16,366 bases of DNA from Nocardioidaceae bacterium (GTDB taxonomy: Bacteria; Actinomycetota; Actinomycetes; Propionibacteriales; Nocardioidaceae): the NCBI GenBank assembly GCA_013811715.1, contig JACCUS010000397.1, positions 1-16,366 of the forward strand. Direction: 5' to 3'. The position numbers were made by a program, and so were the translations under genes. The notes beneath the pieces are model-generated. The model was not told the DNA's origin and searched no databases. It saw nothing but the letters and a program-made list of their open reading frames with translations. This document shows positions 13,625 through 16,366 of this stretch, piece by piece. The first letter of the stretch is position 1. Each line of letters begins with the position of its first letter.

Positions 13625-14572
13625 ATGCCTGATGCCCACCTCAGCTACGAAGTCGTCGACGTGTTCACCTCGCGACCCTTCGCCGGGAACCCGTTGGCCG
13701 TCGTCTACGGGGCAGATGACCTCTCAACGACACAGCTCCAGGCGATCGCTGTCGAGTTCAACCTGTCGGAGACGACCTTCCCGGTCGCGCTGACCAGCGC
13801 TGACCTCGAGGCAGGTGCCGACTACCGGGTGCGGATCTTCACCCCGGCGGCCGAGATCCCGTTCGCGGGGCACCCGACCCTCGGTACGGCGTGGTCGTTG
13901 CGCCAGCGGGGCATGATCGGCCCGGGGCAGCGGGCGCAGTCATGCGGGGCGGGCCTGATCGGCGTCGCGGTACCCGCGGACCCGACGGCGGCGCTGGAGC
14001 TCTCGGCAATGCCGCGTGACCACGCTCGCCGGCTGTCCGCGGCCGAGACGACGACCGTGGCGAGCCTGGCGGGCCTCGGCGCAGACGACGTCGTCGGGCC
14101 CGCCTACGCGGCAGGGTGCGGTCTGAGCTGGCTGTACCTGCGGGTCGTGCCGGGAGCGGTGACTCGGGCACGTCCCGCGAGCCGCAAGGTCGCCGAGACC
14201 GACATCGACCTGGCGGGCCTCGTCGACCCGCTGGACGGCCTGGACGTGTTCGCACTCGAATCGGACGGGCCGTCCGGCGCCGGCGCTCCGCTGCGGGTCG
14301 ACTCGCGGGTCTTCGTGCCCGGCTACGGCATCCCCGAGGACCCCGCGACCGGCTCCGCCGCTGCTGGACTCGGCCTCGTCCTGGTGGCGGCGGGGCATGC
14401 TGCCGCCGACGGCGAGACCCGATTCCTCATCGACCAGGGCGTCGACATGGGGCGGCCGTCGGCGCTGTCGGGCCGCGTCGAAGCGTCGCGCGGCGCCGCC
14501 GTCAGGAGCCACGTGGCCGGGCAGGTCGTGCCCGTGTCGAGCGGCCACATCGTCGTACCCCCGTTGGCCTAG
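13625..14572 (+). CDS. PhzF-family phenazine biosynthesis-like isomerase/epimerase
   Basis: A 315-residue protein with two related alpha/beta folds like diaminopimelate epimerase. Motifs are the N-terminal VDVFTSRPFAGNPLAVVY, the catalytic acid E49 in FNLSETTF, the signature FTPAAEIPFAGHPTLGTAW at about 77-95, and the second-domain GIPEDPATGSAAAGLGL. In P. fluorescens PhzF, this Glu isomerises trans-2,3-dihydro-3-hydroxyanthranilate. Most family members outside phenazine clusters have unknown substrates, and no other phenazine genes are visible here, so the gene is not named phzF. The ATG at 13625 is preferred because the family starts just before this VDVF motif and a TAGTGT hexamer precedes it by 7 nt. 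Its stop shares the bases CTAG with the stop of the next, convergent gene. Confidence 0.9.
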   Translation: MPDAHLSYEVVDVFTSRPFAGNPLAVVYGADDLSTTQLQAIAVEFNLSETTFPVALTSADLEAGADYRVRIFTPAAEIPFAGHPTLGTAWSLRQRGMIGPGQRAQSCGAGLIGVAVPADPTAALELSAMPRDHARRLSAAETTTVASLAGLGADDVVGPAYAAGCGLSWLYLRVVPGAVTRARPASRKVAETDIDLAGLVDPLDGLDVFALESDGPSGAGAPLRVDSRVFVPGYGIPEDPATGSAAAGLGLVLVAAGHAAADGETRFLIDQGVDMGRPSALSGRVEASRGAAVRSHVAGQVVPVSSGHIVVPPLA

Positions 14573-15057
14573 CGGCGGCGGTTGATGGTGGTGGCGACGG
14601 TGTCGACCGGCGCCGCTCGGAGGCTCCGGTCGGAGTAGTTGCCCGGCCCCTCGGTGATCTCGCCTGTCGGCTCGAGGCGGTAGAGGGTGTAGCCGTCCTG
14701 ACTCGCCCAGCGGTGCGGGGCGTGCGCGGCGTCGTGCAGGTTGAGCCGCTTCTTGGCCAGCTCGGCGGTGGCCGTCTCCCAGTCCTCGTTGTCGGGGAGC
14801 AGCCGGCTGGCACGGGCCGTGAAGACGACGAGCCGCTGCTCGGTGTCCTTGCTGCGTACGACGACGTGCACCGCCTCGCCGGTGCCCAGACCCGGGTCCG
14901 GCTGCTCACCGCCACCCGTCAGCAGGTAGGCGGTGTCCTCCACCCAGGCATGCCACAGGGCGCGGCGGCGTGGCGGGTCGTCAGACTGCAGCCAGATCAG
15001 CCCGGACCTTCTCATCGCCTCGGCGATGAGCGCGTCTGCACCTGCGTCGCGACCCAC
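14569..15057 (-). CDS. Conserved-looking protein of unknown function
   Basis: I do not recognise this 162-residue protein with certainty. It starts GTG at 15057 (MGRDAGADALIAEAMRRSGL) and contains IWLQSDDPPRRRALWHAWVE, DTAYLLTGGGEQPDPGLG, VHVVVRSKDTEQRLVVFTAR and YTLYRLEPTGEI. The pattern of beta strands with IWLQ, AYLLTGGGEQ and a late YTLYRL is reminiscent of the FMN/F420-binding split-barrel fold, but no binding motif is certain. No signal peptide or membrane helix is visible. Codon use looks coding, with GC-rich third positions. CACTCT lies 7 nt before the GTG and may be a weak leaderless -10. The stop overlaps that of the PhzF-like gene on the other strand by sharing CTAG. It is divergent from the EamA-type transporter gene. 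Confidence 0.7.
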   Translation of the reverse strand: MGRDAGADALIAEAMRRSGLIWLQSDDPPRRRALWHAWVEDTAYLLTGGGEQPDPGLGTGEAVHVVVRSKDTEQRLVVFTARASRLLPDNEDWETATAELAKKRLNLHDAAHAPHRWASQDGYTLYRLEPTGEITEGPGNYSDRSLRAAPVDTVATTINRRR

Positions 15058-15095
15058 GTGTCAGAGAGTGCCACACCGGACGCGAGGATGGCACC

Positions 15096-15122
15096 GTGAC
15101 AGAGCCAGCGGCCAAACCGTGA
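15096..15122 (+). other. Eight-codon ORF overlapping the EamA start
   Basis: GTG at 15096 opens MTEPAAKP, followed by TGA at 15120-15122, which overlaps the EamA GTG start (15119-15121) as GTGA. GAGGAT lies 6 nt before this GTG. It could be a leader peptide that couples translation. Alternatively, one missing G would join it to the transporter as MTEPAAKPVIDPRAK, giving a natural-looking N-terminus. Confidence 0.35.
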
Positions 15123-16036
15123 TCGACCCGAGGGCCAAGGAGATCGCCGGCCTTCAGGTGATGCTGTTGGCCGTCGGCGTGATCGGCGTGTCGATGTCCG
15201 GACCCCTGATTGCGGCGGCGACCGCCGTCCCGGCGCTGGCCATGTCGTTTTGGCGCAGCGGGCTGGCCGCGCTGGCGATGGCGCCCACCGGACTGACCCG
15301 CTACCGGGCCGAGCTGCTCGCGCTGCCGCGTCGGGAGGTCGTGCGCAGCTGTTTCGCCGGGGTGATGCTGGCCACCCACTTCGCCGCCTGGACGGCCGCG
15401 CTGAAGCTCACGTCGGTGGCGTCGGCGACCGCGATCGTCTGCCTGCAGGCCGCCTGGGTGGTGGTCTTGACCAGGCTGGACGGCGCTCGGGTGGCCAGGC
15501 GGGTCTGGATCGGTGTCGGGGTGGCGCTTGCCGGGGTCGTGGTGGTGTCCGGGGTCGACTTCTCGGTGTCCACCCGCGCGCTCACCGGGGACGCCCTGGC
15601 TTTGGTCGGCGGCGTCTTCTCGGCGGTCTACGTGATCGTGGGTGGGCGAGTCCGCGGGCAGGCGAGCACGACAACGTACACGCTGATCTGCTACTCGGCG
15701 AGCGCGGCCGTGCTGCTCATCGCCTGTCTGGCGGCGGGGGCACAGTTCACCGGCTTCTCGGCCAGGAGCTGGCTGCTGATCGTGGCCGTGACGCTTGCCG
15801 CGCAGCTGCTCGGGCACTCGGTCTTCAACCACCTGCTGGCGACGATGAGCCCGACCCTCGTCTCCATGTGCATCCTGCTGGAGGTGCCAGGGGCGGCACT
15901 GCTCGCGGCGGTGTTCCTCGGTCAGGCGCCGCCGATCGCCGTGTACGGCGGCCTGGCGCTGATCTGCGGCGGCCTGGCGATCGTGGTGAGCGCCCAGGAG
16001 GAGCGGGAGGTGCCGGCCGGGGCGCCGGTCGGCTGA
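15119..16036 (+). CDS. EamA/DMT-family membrane transporter
   Basis: A 305-residue integral membrane protein, the usual length for the ten-helix drug/metabolite transporter family. Hydrophobic segments include GLQVMLLAVGVIGVSMSGPL, ALAMSFWRSGLAALAMAP, CFAGVMLATHFAAWTAALKL, AIVCLQAAWVVVLTRLD, WIGVGVALAGVVVVSGVD, ALALVGGVFSAVYVIVGG, LICYSASAAVLLIACLAAGA, WLLIVAVTLAAQLLGHSVF, MCILLEVPGAALLAAVFLG and GGLALICGGLAIVVSA. FWRSGLAAL and the second-half GHSVFNHLL...LEVPGAALLAAVFLGQ are typical EamA repeat elements. Substrates range over amino acids and metabolites and cannot be inferred here. The GTG start at 15119 lacks a Shine-Dalgarno sequence and overlaps the end of an eight-codon ORF. A bidirectional terminator lies 33 nt downstream of the stop. 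Confidence 0.9.
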   Translation: MIDPRAKEIAGLQVMLLAVGVIGVSMSGPLIAAATAVPALAMSFWRSGLAALAMAPTGLTRYRAELLALPRREVVRSCFAGVMLATHFAAWTAALKLTSVASATAIVCLQAAWVVVLTRLDGARVARRVWIGVGVALAGVVVVSGVDFSVSTRALTGDALALVGGVFSAVYVIVGGRVRGQASTTTYTLICYSASAAVLLIACLAAGAQFTGFSARSWLLIVAVTLAAQLLGHSVFNHLLATMSPTLVSMCILLEVPGAALLAAVFLGQAPPIAVYGGLALICGGLAIVVSAQEEREVPAGAPVG

Positions 16037-16064
16037 GGGGGCGGTCGGCTGGGGGCCCGCCGCC

Positions 16065-16089
16065 AAAATCCGACCTGTGTCGGTTTCTT
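16065..16089. terminator. Bidirectional intrinsic terminator after the EamA gene
   Basis: CCGAC (16070-16074), loop CTGT, GTCGG (16079-16083), followed by TTTCTT on the plus strand and by ATTTT on the minus strand. The stem is short, but both flanks are T-rich in the correct orientation. A second perfect hairpin, CGTCGGGG/CCCCGACG with a 4-nt loop, follows at 16092-16111. Confidence 0.65.
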
Positions 16090-16177
16090 GCCGTCGGGGA
16101 CGACCCCGACGCGTGTCTCGACGGACTCGATCCGCCCCGGCCTCGTCGATGCCCTGGCCGAGGGAGCCATGGCTCTA

Positions 16178-16224
16178 CGCGTGATCCCGATTCAGGCATC
16201 TGATGCCGATATCGGGATCACGCG
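16178..16224. repeat. 47-bp near-perfect palindrome
   Basis: The outer arms CGCGTGATCCCGAT (16178-16191) and ATCGGGATCACGCG (16211-16224) are perfect 14-bp complements. After a 3-nt mismatch on each side, inner arms GGCATC and GATGCC pair around one central T (16201). No T-tract follows. It could be an operator, a dyad terminator or a palindromic repeat element. Confidence 0.8.
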
Positions 16225-16366
16225 GCGAAGGGGCCCGCCCCGAGTCGACCCCGCCCGGGTTCGACCCGCCCTGTTTGGCTCGCCGTACGGGCCGCTCATC
16301 GGATCGTCCCACAGCGCCGCGATCTGGGTGCCCCCTGGACCTGCTCCGAGACGACCTGGTTCGGCG
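16192..16366 (-). CDS. Possible C-terminal end of a minus-strand gene
   Basis: An open minus-strand frame enters from the right edge and stops at TGA (16194-16192). It reads AEPGRLGAGPGGTQIAALWD, DPMSGPYGEPNRAG and a basic tail ending VIPISASDA. The first part looks protein-like, and a bidirectional terminator downstream of it would suit a convergent gene. The end of the frame lies inside the 47-bp palindrome, which weakens the case. No family is recognised. Confidence 0.25.
   Translation of the reverse strand, partial: AEPGRLGAGPGGTQIAALWDDPMSGPYGEPNRAGRTRAGSTRGGPLRRVIPISASDA

Noticed and set aside
14981..16066. 361-codon open frame on the minus strand opposite the EamA gene
   Set aside because: It is Gln/His/Arg-rich with no hydrophobic core, while the plus strand encodes a clear multi-helix transporter.
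16250..16275. tRNA T-arm-like GGTTCGACC
   Set aside because: The stem and loop sizes are wrong (CGGG/CCCG around a 5-base TTCGA) and no acceptor, D or anticodon arms are found. It is better seen as part of a TCGACCC(C)GCCC direct repeat.

Overview
The window is GC-rich DNA with compact genes, frequent GTG and TTG starts, 4-bp start/stop overlaps, and several genes that begin directly downstream of a TANNNT hexamer with no Shine-Dalgarno sequence. These traits point to an actinobacterium. The gene content also resembles the chromosomal neighbourhood around sigE in Mycobacterium tuberculosis as I remember it (Rv1205 LOG protein, Rv1209, Rv1210 tag, Rv1211 DUF3117, Rv1220c methyltransferase, Rv1221 sigE, Rv1222 anti-sigma, Rv1223 htrA, Rv1224 tatB, mrp, Rv1232c). 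Differences such as a PaaX/crotonase pair, pepA next to DUF3117 and tatB behind mrp suggest a non-mycobacterial lineage, possibly Propionibacteriales-like. The exact taxon is inference. No RNA genes, CRISPR arrays, insertion sequences or prophage were seen.

Layout. 1-1311 (+): the end of a LOG-family protein, a membrane-anchored DivIVA-domain protein, and tag (3-methyladenine glycosylase I). 1312-1571: no convincing gene. 1572-3166 (-): a PaaX-type repressor gene overlapping a PaaG-like crotonase gene. 3296-5740 (+): a 55-residue DUF3117 protein with a terminator, leucyl aminopeptidase, and a GNAT acetyltransferase. 5752-6375 (-): an O-methyltransferase. 6723-10164 (+): ECF sigma factor SigE, a membrane anti-sigma factor and an HtrA/DegP-type protease, the first two overlapping by 4 bp. 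10182-13570 (-): a four-gene run of PRC/MgtE_N/CBS protein, DUF1003 membrane protein, Mrp ATPase and TatB. 13625-14572 (+): PhzF-like isomerase. 14569-15057 (-): an unrecognised conserved-looking protein. 15119-16036 (+): an EamA/DMT transporter. 16037-16366: a bidirectional terminator, a second hairpin, a 47-bp palindrome and a possible partial minus-strand ORF.

How the genes work together. The core is a cell-envelope stress module. SigE is held by an anti-sigma factor that looks like a fusion of an RseA-type zinc-binding domain, one membrane helix and an extracytoplasmic RseB/MucB-like sensor. HtrA, a membrane-anchored PDZ serine protease, follows. TatB (folded-protein export) and Mrp (Fe-S cluster carrier) sit on the opposite strand and converge on htrA. 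The other genes are housekeeping (DNA alkylation repair, peptide turnover) or small-molecule enzymes and transport. The most interesting points are the one-piece RseA-RseB anti-sigma protein, the repeated leaderless-promoter geometry, an OMT leader with hairpins that could mask its Shine-Dalgarno sequence, competing hairpins in the odd 3' extension of pepA, and the 47-bp palindrome near the right edge. None of these amounts to a clearly new system.
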